Of a DNA stretch of 64,000 nucleotides, positions 1 to 8,915 are shown piece by piece. Each line of letters begins with the position of its first letter. The stretch's first letter is position 1. The notes beneath the pieces were generated by a model. The model had not been told where the DNA came from, did not search any database, and was given only the letters and a program-made list of their open reading frames with translations. The stretch spans positions 1 through 64,000 of the forward strand of contig OZ244039.1 in assembly GCA_965215225.1 (NCBI GenBank). The letters are read 5' to 3'. Source of the stretch: G965215225 sp965215225 (GTDB lineage: Bacteria > Pseudomonadota > Gammaproteobacteria > CBDBNL01 > JAAOII01). A program made the position numbers and the translations under genes.

Positions 1-1
1 A

Positions 2-3000
2 ATCGGCTGGCTTAGAACCAACGAAACCGACATAGATGACGATGGGTGTAGAGACAGGGGCGAAGACCTGTCCCTGCCGGGAATTAGCAATCTGACGATT
101 GTGCCTATGGCTACAGAACTTCAGTTGGACTGGAAGAACCCCTCTTTCTCGCTGGATTATGTGAATATAAGCTGGAGCGTCGAAGATAAGGGGTTTGTCA
201 TTGCTGGCGAGATTCTTACCTCAGACGAATCCCTCGTCTTTCCGACCCATTCTTCAAATGAATACACTCTTACTATCACTCCCTACTATGCCAATGGCCT
301 CAAAGGAGAAGCCTCAGTGGCTAGGGCGCGGGCGGGAATCAACTATGATGGCGACCAGTTAATTGATCTCCTCGATGAAGACGATGATAATGACGGTCTG
401 CCAGACACTATTGACCTGTGTGATAACAGCCCGCCGGGCTTTCGTTTTGGTTCCCCAGATGATATAGATAGGGATGGCTGTCATGACCGTGAAGACCCCT
501 CGCTACCCGCTATCAGCAACCTCAGCTCCTTTTCATATGAAAATCAAGTCGGTCTCAGCTGGACCAACCCCGTCCCGCCACTCACCAACCTAAGCGTCCA
601 CTGGACTCCCGGCCCTGGCAGCCGTTGGCTCGATGCCAATACCACCAGTGTCAATATAAGTGGACTTAGGATAGACCATAGCTATAACTTTACTGTTGTT
701 CCCCATTTTGCTGGAGGACTAATGGGCGATTCAAGATCCATTGAGGCGCGAACTGGCCTTGATTATGATGGGGATGGGCAAACAGACTATTTGGACGAGG
801 ATGACGACAATGATGGCTTAGCCGATGAACAAGACAGTTGTCCATTTAGCAGCCCCTTGGGGCTTGTTCATCTATCCGACCAGGATATAAACGGCGATGG
901 TTGTCGGGATAGAAATAGACCGGATCCTCTTGGCTTGACAAACCTAACCTTTATGGTATCTGATAGCGCGGTTCAATTTCACTGGATGAATCCTTATTCC
1001 TCTCATATAGCGTTTCTTGATGTGGAATGGATACTCGGTAGTAGCGATAATGGCACCCGGCTAACTTCCCTCAACAGGTTCACTAACCTAAGTATAGATG
1101 GCTTAATGACTGGGATCTACAGGTTTATTTTTACCACCACTTATAGCAATGGCGCAAGAATCTCCTCTTCTATCAACCTAGCCATAGGGCCAAATCATGA
1201 CAATGATAGACTGGTCGACCTAGAAGACCATGACGATGACAATGATGGCTTAGCCGATGAGCAAGACAGCTGTCCATTTAGCCCGTTGGGATTTGATTAT
1301 CTGTCCGACCAGGATGGTGACCATGATGGTTGTAGAGATAGGGACGAGGATGACTTCCTGCCGGGCGTCAGTGGCATAAGTGCCCTACCCAATTCTCAAA
1401 CCATTCACCTCAGCTGGATCAATCCCAATGGCTCGCTGGCGAGTATCAGGGTTCAGTGGAACAGCTCAGCTAGCCGGGGTATGAGTATCAAACAAGACCA
1501 ACTGGCTCCTTTAGAACCAGCTGTTATGATAATCACCGAACTGATGGATCATACCAACTATAGTCTCGCTATCACGCCTCATTATAGCAGCGGAGTGGGA
1601 GGGAGTGTTCGCTCTATTGAAGTGTTGGTAGCGCCAAATCATGACAATGACAGCCAAGCAGATCCATTGGATACCGATGATGACAATGATGGGATAATGG
1701 ATAGGGTAGATGGCTGTTCTAAAGGAGAAATCGGCTGGCTTAGTAATCTTGAATATGATAGTGATGGAGATGGTTGTAGAGACAGGGACGAAGACCAGGA
1801 CGACGACAATGATGGGGTGATGGATGAGCAGGATATAGATGACGATGGGGATGGATTAATCGAGATAGCCACAGCTGAATCCCTCTTTAATATTCGCTAT
1901 CAACTGGATGGCAGCGGCTATCGCTCCTCAGCCAGAGCAACTATCAACCAGCATGGCTGCGGCGGCAAACAACTAATAGATTACTGCTTTGGCTATGAGC
2001 TCACTGGGGACCTTAGTCTGGCGGACTATCCTAATTGGCTGCCGCTCGCCAATGACCTAGATCCATATCAAGCGGGATTTCAAGGAAGCGCTTTCTCTGC
2101 CAGATTTGATGGCAACGGCTATGAGATAAGCGACCTGACCATCAGACGGTCATCAGCGGACTATCAATCTCTGTTCGGTCGGCTAGCAGGGGCAAGAGTT
2201 TCTCGCCTGGGTATTCGTTCGATAAGAATAGCCGGCGCCCATGCCACCGCTTCTCTAGCGGGCGAGGCCATCAACTCCATTATCTCTGACTCGGTGGTCA
2301 GCCAAGCCATTCTCAGAGCAAAAGAGGAGGTTGGCTCCTTAGTGGGCAGAGGAAGATCAACCACCATCTTATCTTCCTCTTCAATCAACAATGACCTGGT
2401 TGGTTTCTCTCAAACAAGCGGAGGGCTCATAGGAGGAGGAGACCAAATGAAGATTCGCGGCTCTTTTAATATCAACAGCACTGTCTTTAGTTCTAGACAA
2501 GCAGGTGGGCTGATAGGTGGCGGCAGCAATATCCACATTGATTCTTCTGCCTTAATCGGTTCTAGGATAGCTGGTTCTCATCATGCCATAGGCGGACTAG
2601 TGGGACAAGCAACAAACATATCAATCCACAATTCATCCAACTACCATAGCCTGATCCTGACTTCTCAAAGGTTAGGAGGGGGACTGGCTGGCGCTGGTGG
2701 CTTCATTGGGCTGGGTGAAGGGATAGTTATTAATGCTTCTTCATTAGAACTTGGCAGTGTTTATGGCGGTGAGGCAACTGGCGGGTTGATTGGTGAGGGG
2801 AAACAGGCCGTTATCTTCTCCTCTTTCATTGATAATGCCACTATTCACGGCAGCGACCAGACCGGCGGCTTCATTGGGCGAGGCGAAGAGCTAGTCATCA
2901 ATGCTTCTTCACTAGAGCTTGCCAGTGTTTATGGCGGTGAGGCGACTGGTGGGTTGATTGGTGAGGGGAAACAGGCCGCTATTTTCTCTTCCTTCATTGA

Positions 3001-5698
3001 TAATGCCACTATTCACGGCAGCGACCAGACCGGCGGACTCATGGGTAAGGCACTATCCGCCTTAATTATCTCAACTGCAGTCCAGCAAATAGAAGTCCAG
3101 GGCGACAATGGGGTGGGCGGGTTGGTAGGTCATATGAGTACCAGGCACAAGCACAGCTGGACATTCAGCAGCTTCAATCAGGTCCTGTCGGCCAGTCTAG
3201 CCAATTTTGTCTATGCCTCAAGAGTCACAGATGGGATAATAAGAGGATCAACACAGCTAGGAGGAATGATTGGCACCAGCAACAGAACCCTCGTCCTTGC
3301 CAGCTATGGCGAGGGACTAAATATCAACGGAAGTCAAATGATAGGCGGTCTGATGGGTAATTCATCTAGCTCTAGTCTGCTCTCTTCATACATAACAGCA
3401 AGCAGACTAAGCCAGGCGAATTGTGCCGGTGGTCTCATAGGTGCTAGTTCCTCTACCAAAGTATTCTCTTCCTATGCGGCGGTTTCTCAAGCAGCTGGCG
3501 GGCAGAACAACGCTTGTCATCAGGATGCAGCGGTCTTCGACTCCTATATTGACCGGCAGCTGGCAAGCAACTTGACCCAGCTAGGAAGTCTTCAGTTAAC
3601 TCAATCGCTACAACAGCCAACCGACTATACAGCTATCTATGCCAACTGGAGCAGGGGAGTGGATCTAGACAATGCAGATGGGGATCATAGAGATTTCAGT
3701 GGGGTAGAGCCTATCACCATTTGGTGTGACCAGGATCTTAGCGGTGAAATAGAGTCATCAGAGCAGGACCCAGCCAATCAACTATGGAATTTTGGTAGCA
3801 GCAGCGATTATCCATCTTTAGACTGCGGTCCTATTGCCTCCGACTCATTTAATAATACTACCAACCGCGCCCAGCTTGCTATCAATCAAGCCCAGCTTAC
3901 CAACCAGTCTGACCAGACAGTGATAGCAGCAAGTCCAACCGAGTCCAATGCTATTTTTGATAGAATTCAACAGGGAACACGCGATACCTATGATAGTTCA
4001 ACCAGGGATCCGCTCATTGGCTTTCAATGGTACTTAAATAGAACGGGCATCAATAGGGTCTGGGAGCAAGGACATACTGGCAGCGGCGTGCATATCGTCT
4101 TAGTAGATACAGGAATGGAGCTGGTTCACGAAGACCTGATACAGAATGTGGTCGCTGATGCCAGCCTTAATTTTCTGGTGCCAGAAGACCATATATATAG
4201 GAATAACCCGCAAAGCTCAAGCGCCCATGGCACTGCCTCAGCAGGCACCATAGCCGCCAAAGGAGACAATGGCATCGGCATCAAGGGAATGGCACCGGAT
4301 GCCGGTATCTATGCCTATACCACCGGCGGCAGATCCGACTCAGAATACATGACTTCTTTAATACCCACTACACCCCAAACCGCTGTCTCGGCTAATGTAT
4401 GGGGCAGTTTCGGCGATAAGTTAGCAAGACTTCGTTCTGGTATCTATTCCTTAATAGAAGATCTGCTAGAAGATCAGCTGAGTGCCGGTTTCTACGGCAC
4501 CGGCATAAGCTATACCATTGCCGCCCATAATGCCAGAGTAACTGGTGGCTCGGCTCAGTATATGGCATTGCGCAATCATCGCGCCTTCATCAATGTCTGC
4601 GCCGTAGCGGCAGACAACAGGTATGCCAACTATTCTAATCCGGGCGCCAATCTGTGGCTCTGCGGTCCTAGCAGTGGTAATTGGGGAAGCCTTCCTGCAT
4701 GTCGTGACCCGATAGAACAATGGCGTTGCCGAATAAGCACTACAGATATCAGTGGCGATGACGGTTGGAACAGCGTGCCTTCTTTGCCAGCTCGCGGCGG
4801 TGTGATTGAGCGCTCCCAGTTGAGGGCAACTCATACCAACTTCGGCGGCGGTGACTACTATATTCGTGAGCTAAATGGCAGTCTAACCTACTTGCCACCT
4901 ATTGCCGGCTCCGCTAGCTATACCCAAAACTATGGTGGCACTTCAGCTTCCACTCCTATTATCAGCGGCGCCATCGCCGTCCTGCGGGCTGCCTATCCCC
5001 ATCTTAGTTGGCGCGATGTGAAACTCATTCTTGCCGAGAGCGCCGAACAGCTAGACCAAGACAATCCCTTCTGGCAAGTGGGGGCAGCTGCCTATCATAA
5101 TCACAGTCAACACTATACTCACAGTATAGACTATGGCTTTGGCATGATAGATATGGTGGCAGCAATGAAATTAGCGCGGCAATGGCAACTTCTGCCAAAC
5201 GAATTGCGCCTAGCTAGCCCACGAGGATTTGAATTCTTGGCCCCTTCCACTCAGTCCACCATAGGAGTCCCCAGCAGCAACAGAAGACAATTAGACTTCA
5301 TAGAACATATAGATGTTGATATAGATATAGAGTATGATGGCAATACGCGCGATCTTGACATTGTGCTGAGATCTCCTCATGGCACTCGTAGTATCCTGTC
5401 GCGCCGCTACGGCTGTGTTGATACAACCGAAGAAGAATGTGACAAAGGACTAGACTGGACCTTTGGCACAGCCGCTCACCTAGGGGAAGATCCAGTTGGC
5501 GAATGGACCCTAAGCGTGAATCTGTCTTCATGGGACCCAGATAGCTCTAGTTGGCAGCCATTAGACAGGGATATCAGCCATGATCACATTTCCTTAGACT
5601 GGCAGCTGATTTTCTATGGTCATAACAAAGAAGATAGGCAGAACAATCCCACGCCACCAGGTCCTCCGTTCTTGCCCCCTGAGGATTTAAATCCTTAG
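2..5698 (+). CDS. Giant secreted S8 (kexin-like) protease, copy 1; 5' end outside window
   Basis: The reading frame is already open at base 2 and matches the interior of the paralogue at 11177-19258, so the gene starts upstream of the window. Order of parts: alternating fibronectin-III-like segments and Asp-rich thrombospondin-3-like repeats (DxDxDG with paired Cys) to about base 1860; a conserved cap (DDDGDGLIEIATAE); GLUG-type beta-helix repeats to about 3500; a WCDQDLSG...YPSLDC module near 3720-3830; a peptidase S8 domain about 3960-5190; a P-domain (proprotein convertase type) about 5290-5630. The catalytic triad is visible: Asp codon 4106-4108 (VDTGME), His 4226-4228 (HGTASAG), Ser 4943-4945 (GGTSASTP); AAHN probably supplies the oxyanion Asn. 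Predicted to be exported and calcium-binding; substrate unknown. The alternative, an inactive surface adhesin, is less likely because the triad is intact. Confidence 0.9.
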   Translation: MGWLRTNETDIDDDGCRDRGEDLSLPGISNLTIVPMATELQLDWKNPSFSLDYVNISWSVEDKGFVIAGEILTSDESLVFPTHSSNEYTLTITPYYANGLKGEASVARARAGINYDGDQLIDLLDEDDDNDGLPDTIDLCDNSPPGFRFGSPDDIDRDGCHDREDPSLPAISNLSSFSYENQVGLSWTNPVPPLTNLSVHWTPGPGSRWLDANTTSVNISGLRIDHSYNFTVVPHFAGGLMGDSRSIEARTGLDYDGDGQTDYLDEDDDNDGLADEQDSCPFSSPLGLVHLSDQDINGDGCRDRNRPDPLGLTNLTFMVSDSAVQFHWMNPYSSHIAFLDVEWILGSSDNGTRLTSLNRFTNLSIDGLMTGIYRFIFTTTYSNGARISSSINLAIGPNHDNDRLVDLEDHDDDNDGLADEQDSCPFSPLGFDYLSDQDGDHDGCRDRDEDDFLPGVSGISALPNSQTIHLSWINPNGSLASIRVQWNSSASRGMSIKQDQLAPLEPAVMIITELMDHTNYSLAITPHYSSGVGGSVRSIEVLVAPNHDNDSQADPLDTDDDNDGIMDRVDGCSKGEIGWLSNLEYDSDGDGCRDRDEDQDDDNDGVMDEQDIDDDGDGLIEIATAESLFNIRYQLDGSGYRSSARATINQHGCGGKQLIDYCFGYELTGDLSLADYPNWLPLANDLDPYQAGFQGSAFSARFDGNGYEISDLTIRRSSADYQSLFGRLAGARVSRLGIRSIRIAGAHATASLAGEAINSIISDSVVSQAILRAKEEVGSLVGRGRSTTILSSSSINNDLVGFSQTSGGLIGGGDQMKIRGSFNINSTVFSSRQAGGLIGGGSNIHIDSSALIGSRIAGSHHAIGGLVGQATNISIHNSSNYHSLILTSQRLGGGLAGAGGFIGLGEGIVINASSLELGSVYGGEATGGLIGEGKQAVIFSSFIDNATIHGSDQTGGFIGRGEELVINASSLELASVYGGEATGGLIGEGKQAAIFSSFIDNATIHGSDQTGGLMGKALSALIISTAVQQIEVQGDNGVGGLVGHMSTRHKHSWTFSSFNQVLSASLANFVYASRVTDGIIRGSTQLGGMIGTSNRTLVLASYGEGLNINGSQMIGGLMGNSSSSSLLSSYITASRLSQANCAGGLIGASSSTKVFSSYAAVSQAAGGQNNACHQDAAVFDSYIDRQLASNLTQLGSLQLTQSLQQPTDYTAIYANWSRGVDLDNADGDHRDFSGVEPITIWCDQDLSGEIESSEQDPANQLWNFGSSSDYPSLDCGPIASDSFNNTTNRAQLAINQAQLTNQSDQTVIAASPTESNAIFDRIQQGTRDTYDSSTRDPLIGFQWYLNRTGINRVWEQGHTGSGVHIVLVDTGMELVHEDLIQNVVADASLNFLVPEDHIYRNNPQSSSAHGTASAGTIAAKGDNGIGIKGMAPDAGIYAYTTGGRSDSEYMTSLIPTTPQTAVSANVWGSFGDKLARLRSGIYSLIEDLLEDQLSAGFYGTGISYTIAAHNARVTGGSAQYMALRNHRAFINVCAVAADNRYANYSNPGANLWLCGPSSGNWGSLPACRDPIEQWRCRISTTDISGDDGWNSVPSLPARGGVIERSQLRATHTNFGGGDYYIRELNGSLTYLPPIAGSASYTQNYGGTSASTPIISGAIAVLRAAYPHLSWRDVKLILAESAEQLDQDNPFWQVGAAAYHNHSQHYTHSIDYGFGMIDMVAAMKLARQWQLLPNELRLASPRGFEFLAPSTQSTIGVPSSNRRQLDFIEHIDVDIDIEYDGNTRDLDIVLRSPHGTRSILSRRYGCVDTTEEECDKGLDWTFGTAAHLGEDPVGEWTLSVNLSSWDPDSSSWQPLDRDISHDHISLDWQLIFYGHNKEDRQNNPTPPGPPFLPPEDLNP

Positions 5699-5726
5699 GT
5701 CCTCTCAGAACAGCCGTCTCTTATAT

Positions 5727-5744
5727 CTCACCAATACAGGTGAG
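5727..5744. terminator. Short hairpin between convergent genes
   Basis: Inverted repeat CTCACC-AATACA-GGTGAG (6-bp stem, 6-base loop) just after the protease stop and before the end of the minus-strand folP fragment. There is no clear T run, so a terminator role is tentative. The same hairpin recurs at 19287-19304. Confidence 0.35.
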
Positions 5745-5749
5745 TATTT

Positions 5750-6104
5750 CTAGCCTCTTGTTAAAACGGCCGCCACCTTAAGCGCATCCAAACTGGCAGC
5801 CACATCATGGACGCGCAGAATCCAAGCCCCTTTTTGTGCCGCCAAACCAGCTGCCATTATGCTTGCTGCTAATCTGTCCTCTGGTCGGCGGTTGGTAATA
5901 GTGCCCAAAAAGGACTTGCGCGACAAGCCGACGAGAAGCGGACAGCCTAAGGATTTGAAATCTGCCAGCTTATGCCAGAGAGTCAGATTGTGGGCAAAGG
6001 TCTTGCCAAAGCCAAAGCCCGGATCTATGAGCAGCTGTTCTTTTGCTATGCCAGCCGCCACAGAGGCTGCTATTCGTTCGGTGAGAAAGTCCGCTGCTAC
6101 TTCT
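5750..6104 (-). pseudogene. folP: 3' fragment of dihydropteroate synthase gene (folP)
   Basis: This is a near-identical copy of the last ~118 codons of the intact folP at 19310-20143, including IDPGFGFGKT, LVGLSRKSFLG and RVHDV. Identity to the intact locus is continuous from the protease 3' end and runs at a constant offset of 13,560 bases. It stops at about 6095-6104, where a 3-base difference (an extra Ala codon) is followed by enolase sequence on the other strand. The N-terminal pterin-site motifs are missing, so no functional enzyme can be made. Its extra upstream codons run into the eno fragment. It appears to have been carried along when the protease 3' end was duplicated. Confidence 0.88.
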
Positions 6105-7000
6105 CGGCATATGCCCCTGTTCGCCCATCTTGCCTCCTTGACGAACAATATTCCCTATCTAATGCCTGTTCCTATGATGAATGTCATCAATGGTGGCGAG
6201 CATGCAGATAACAATCTCAATATCCAAGAGTTTATGATAATGCCTTGTAATGCGCCTAGCTTCTCTGGGGGACTAAGGTGGGGAGTAGAAATCTTTCATA
6301 CACTTAAGAAGGTTCTGACCAACGAGGGCTCAATACTTCGGTAGGGGATGAGGGCGGCTTCGCTCCTAATCTCACCTCCCATAAAGAAGCCTTAGACCTA
6401 TTGTGTCATAGCATTGAATTGGCAGGACTAAGAGTAGGAGAATATGTGGCGTTTGCACTGGATTGTGCTGCGTCCGAGTTCTTTAATGAGGGGGCATATC
6501 ATATGGAAGGACAAGAATTTTCCGCCACAAAGTTTATTGGCTATCTAGAGAATTTGTGTTCTGACTATCCTATTGTTTCCATTGAGGATGGTTTAGATGA
6601 AAGCGATTGGGAAGGATCGAAACAACGAAGCGAGAGACTAGGCAAAGAGGTTCAATTAGTTGGAGACGATCTGTTTGTGACCAATTGCAAGATTCTCCAG
6701 CAGGGTATAGAAAAGCATATTGCCAATGCCATTTTGATTAAGCTCAATCAGATAGGTAGTTTGAGTGAGACCCTCTTGTGTATTCGTCAGGCCATAGAAG
6801 CAAACCATAATTGCATCATTTCCCATCGCTCAGGTGAGACTGAGGATACCACCATTGCGGATCTAGCGGTCGCAGTGAATGCCGGACAAATCTAGACTGG
6901 CTCTATATCTCGCACTGATAGAATAGCCAAATACAAACGGCTTTTACGGCTTGAAGAGGTATTAGGGGAAGAGGCGCAATACAAGAATCCGTTCGCTTAA
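6105..7000 (+). pseudogene. eno: Enolase pseudogene, 5'-truncated, frameshift and nonsense
   Basis: Translation in two frames gives the C-terminal two thirds of enolase: LPVPMMN-like PVPMMNVINGGEHADNN, GDEGGFAPNL, ALDCAASEF, SIEDGLDESDWEG, LVGDDLFVTN, SHRSGETEDTTIADLAVA. The frame changes by one base at about 6327-6330 (a probable lost C in GGCTC), and a TAG at 6893-6895 replaces the Lys expected after NAGQI. Reading past it gives TGSISRTDRIAKYKRLLRLEEVLGEE and the natural stop at 6998-7000. About 130 N-terminal residues are missing; the 5' end abuts the folP fragment. Only two lesions suggests recent decay. A functional eno presumably exists elsewhere; none is in this window. Confidence 0.92.
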
Positions 7001-7252
7001 GTGCTTAAGCGCTCAAGCAGATAGGCGCTTATATCACTTATATTCACTTATTATATAGCCTAAAACCTCTGACTATCCTAACGGATAAAAGCAAATTCAT
7101 CTCTTAGCCTTATATATAGCCTAAAACCTTTGATTATCTTAACTAATTAAAGCGAGAGATTGAAACTGAGAGGCTAATCAAAATCAGCAAGAAAACAAAT
7201 TAGCTAAAGAGATCTAGTTAGGATTCATCTGTCCTAGCTGTTTCGGTCGAAA
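7001..7252. other. Intergenic spacer with dispersed repeat
   Basis: A ~28-base direct repeat (core ATAGCCTAAAACCT) occurs at about 7055-7082 and 7112-7141. Bases ~7190-7260 carry the dispersed repeat (GATTCATCTGTCCTAGC ...) that also lies near 27775 and 40655, always downstream of GLUG lipoprotein 3' ends or their degenerate copies. No gene was seen. Confidence 0.5.
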
Positions 7253-8716
7253 CTAGGGAAGTAAATTGTTTAAACGGGCTTGGTTTAGTGCGGGTTTGCC
7301 ACTCGGCAGCGACCACCAGCTACGCCACTCATCAGGATCTAGCGGAGTGCAGCGAATGGCGGGATATTGACTTGAAGTGCCAAAATCCCAAATGAGATTA
7401 TCATTGATTTTTTCATCCCCTTCTATGCTCTCACTATTATCCTCATCACACCAGACCGCCAATGGCTCGTCCTCATCCCCAAATATATCCATATCTTGGT
7501 TCCAACTGGCATAAAGATCAGCATAGCCAGTTGGGCTGCGGAGCTCACTGGTGGTCTTGGCTTCACCATGATTGCCACTACTAGTGACACCACTAGTCTC
7601 ACTGTCCCAATAGGAAGCAACTCCCTCCCCGCTCCCAAGCCCAGCCAGCATAGTAGTATCACTGCCCGAAACTACATAAGAATAAGCAACCCGACTATCA
7701 GCGTTAAAGCTTCCCGCCAGACCAGCTACTAAATCACTTCCGCTCAGCTCACCCACTACAACCGAAGAAGAAACAATCCGAACCTTCGCCCCCTCTCCCA
7801 CCAGACCTCCTACATACTGACTCCCGCTCATCTCACCCACTACAACCGAAGAAGAATGAATCATAGCCGAATGACCCCACCCCGCCAGACCACCTATAAT
7901 CTCATCTCCTCTCACCTCAGCTGCTACAACCGAAGAAGAATAAATCCGAGACAAGCGACCATGCCCCACCAGACCGCCTACATTCTGACTCCCGTTCACC
8001 TCACCCACCACAGCCAAAGAAGAATGAATCCGAACCGAATCACCACTCCCCACCAGAGTGCCTACTCTATTCTTACCTGACACTGCCTCAGCATGAAGAG
8101 TCAAATCGCGAATCTCTGAATTCACGGCTATATGACCAAACAAGCCCACACAATTCTCACCTGAACGACTAATATTCAAATCACTAATCATAAAACCATT
8201 GCCTTCAAAGATCCCATCAAAAGTATCTCCATCACATCTATCGGTATTACCATCTGTATCATGACCCAAGGGTTGCCAGCCTTTGCCGTTATCACTATCC
8301 ACATAGGCTGCAAGACTTATATCCGCAACCAGCTCATAGCCATTACATTGAGTAATGCCATCGGCACCACCACAGCCAGTTTGGTCAAGGTTGCCATTCG
8401 CGGTGGAGCGATAGCCGCTGCCATCCAGCTGATGACGAACCGCATCTAATTCATCCGCTGTGCTTATCTCTATCAATCCATCCCCATCATCATCTACATC
8501 AACATCATTTGTCTCGCCATCCCCATCAACATCAGCATTGGTATCACCATTTCCTGGAGCACCATTCTCCGGATCAGTCCCCCCACAAGCAATAAGAACA
8601 ACTGATAAGAGACCAACCGCAACTAAGGAGAAGAGAAACCGTCCGAGCTTACTAAGTAAAATCAAAGAACTCTGATAACCCCGAGAGCTCCAAGACCCCG
8701 AGAGCCCCGAGAACAT
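7253..8716 (-). CDS. GLUG-repeat lipoprotein (class B), 5 repeats
   Basis: Signal peptide with lipobox (VVLIAC, lipidated Cys at residue 44 of the longest frame), a short Gly/Asp-rich linker, a DxDGDG calcium-type repeat, the conserved cap (GDGLIEISTADELDAVRHQLDG, GCGG...CNGYELVADISL, GKGWQPLG, FEGNGFMISDLNI), then about five GLUG-type repeats (VGGLVGxG...SSSVVxGExSG), and the C-terminal module AVWCDEDNS...YPAIRCTP ending GKPALNQARLNNLLP. The start is uncertain. The ATG at 8716 gives a long n-region. A TTG at 8665 gives a compact signal peptide. The position used as start by the neighbour is CTC here. Predicted outer-membrane surface protein with a right-handed beta-helix; function unknown. 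Confidence 0.82.
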   Translation of the reverse strand: MFSGLSGSWSSRGYQSSLILLSKLGRFLFSLVAVGLLSVVLIACGGTDPENGAPGNGDTNADVDGDGETNDVDVDDDGDGLIEISTADELDAVRHQLDGSGYRSTANGNLDQTGCGGADGITQCNGYELVADISLAAYVDSDNGKGWQPLGHDTDGNTDRCDGDTFDGIFEGNGFMISDLNISRSGENCVGLFGHIAVNSEIRDLTLHAEAVSGKNRVGTLVGSGDSVRIHSSLAVVGEVNGSQNVGGLVGHGRLSRIYSSSVVAAEVRGDEIIGGLAGWGHSAMIHSSSVVVGEMSGSQYVGGLVGEGAKVRIVSSSVVVGELSGSDLVAGLAGSFNADSRVAYSYVVSGSDTTMLAGLGSGEGVASYWDSETSGVTSSGNHGEAKTTSELRSPTGYADLYASWNQDMDIFGDEDEPLAVWCDEDNSESIEGDEKINDNLIWDFGTSSQYPAIRCTPLDPDEWRSWWSLPSGKPALNQARLNNLLP

Positions 8717-8811
8717 GGAGAGGCAGTGAAACGAACAATACTACGCAAAAATGGTCTGGTCGTATTGAAAGTTTTCACGCCAAAATTTTGATTAGTGACA
8801 AACATTGGAAC

Positions 8812-8817
8812 ATTATA
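8812..8817 (-). promoter_or_regulatory. Putative -10 box (TATAAT)
   Basis: TATAAT on the minus strand about 95 bases upstream of the ATG at 8716. The surrounding ~100 bases are almost identical upstream of the 8916-10562 gene, which supports a shared promoter or leader. No good -35 was recognised. Confidence 0.4.
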
Positions 8818-8915
8818 CACGAAAGGATGCGAATTTGCATAGAAAAGCAAAAAATGCATCTAACCAAGAAAATTAATAAGAATGAATGGGACACAAGAGC
8901 CCTTTATAGTTGAAG

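Noticed and set aside
6401..6895. Independent enolase-like gene
   Set aside because: It is the second-frame part of one eno pseudogene spanning 6105-7000.
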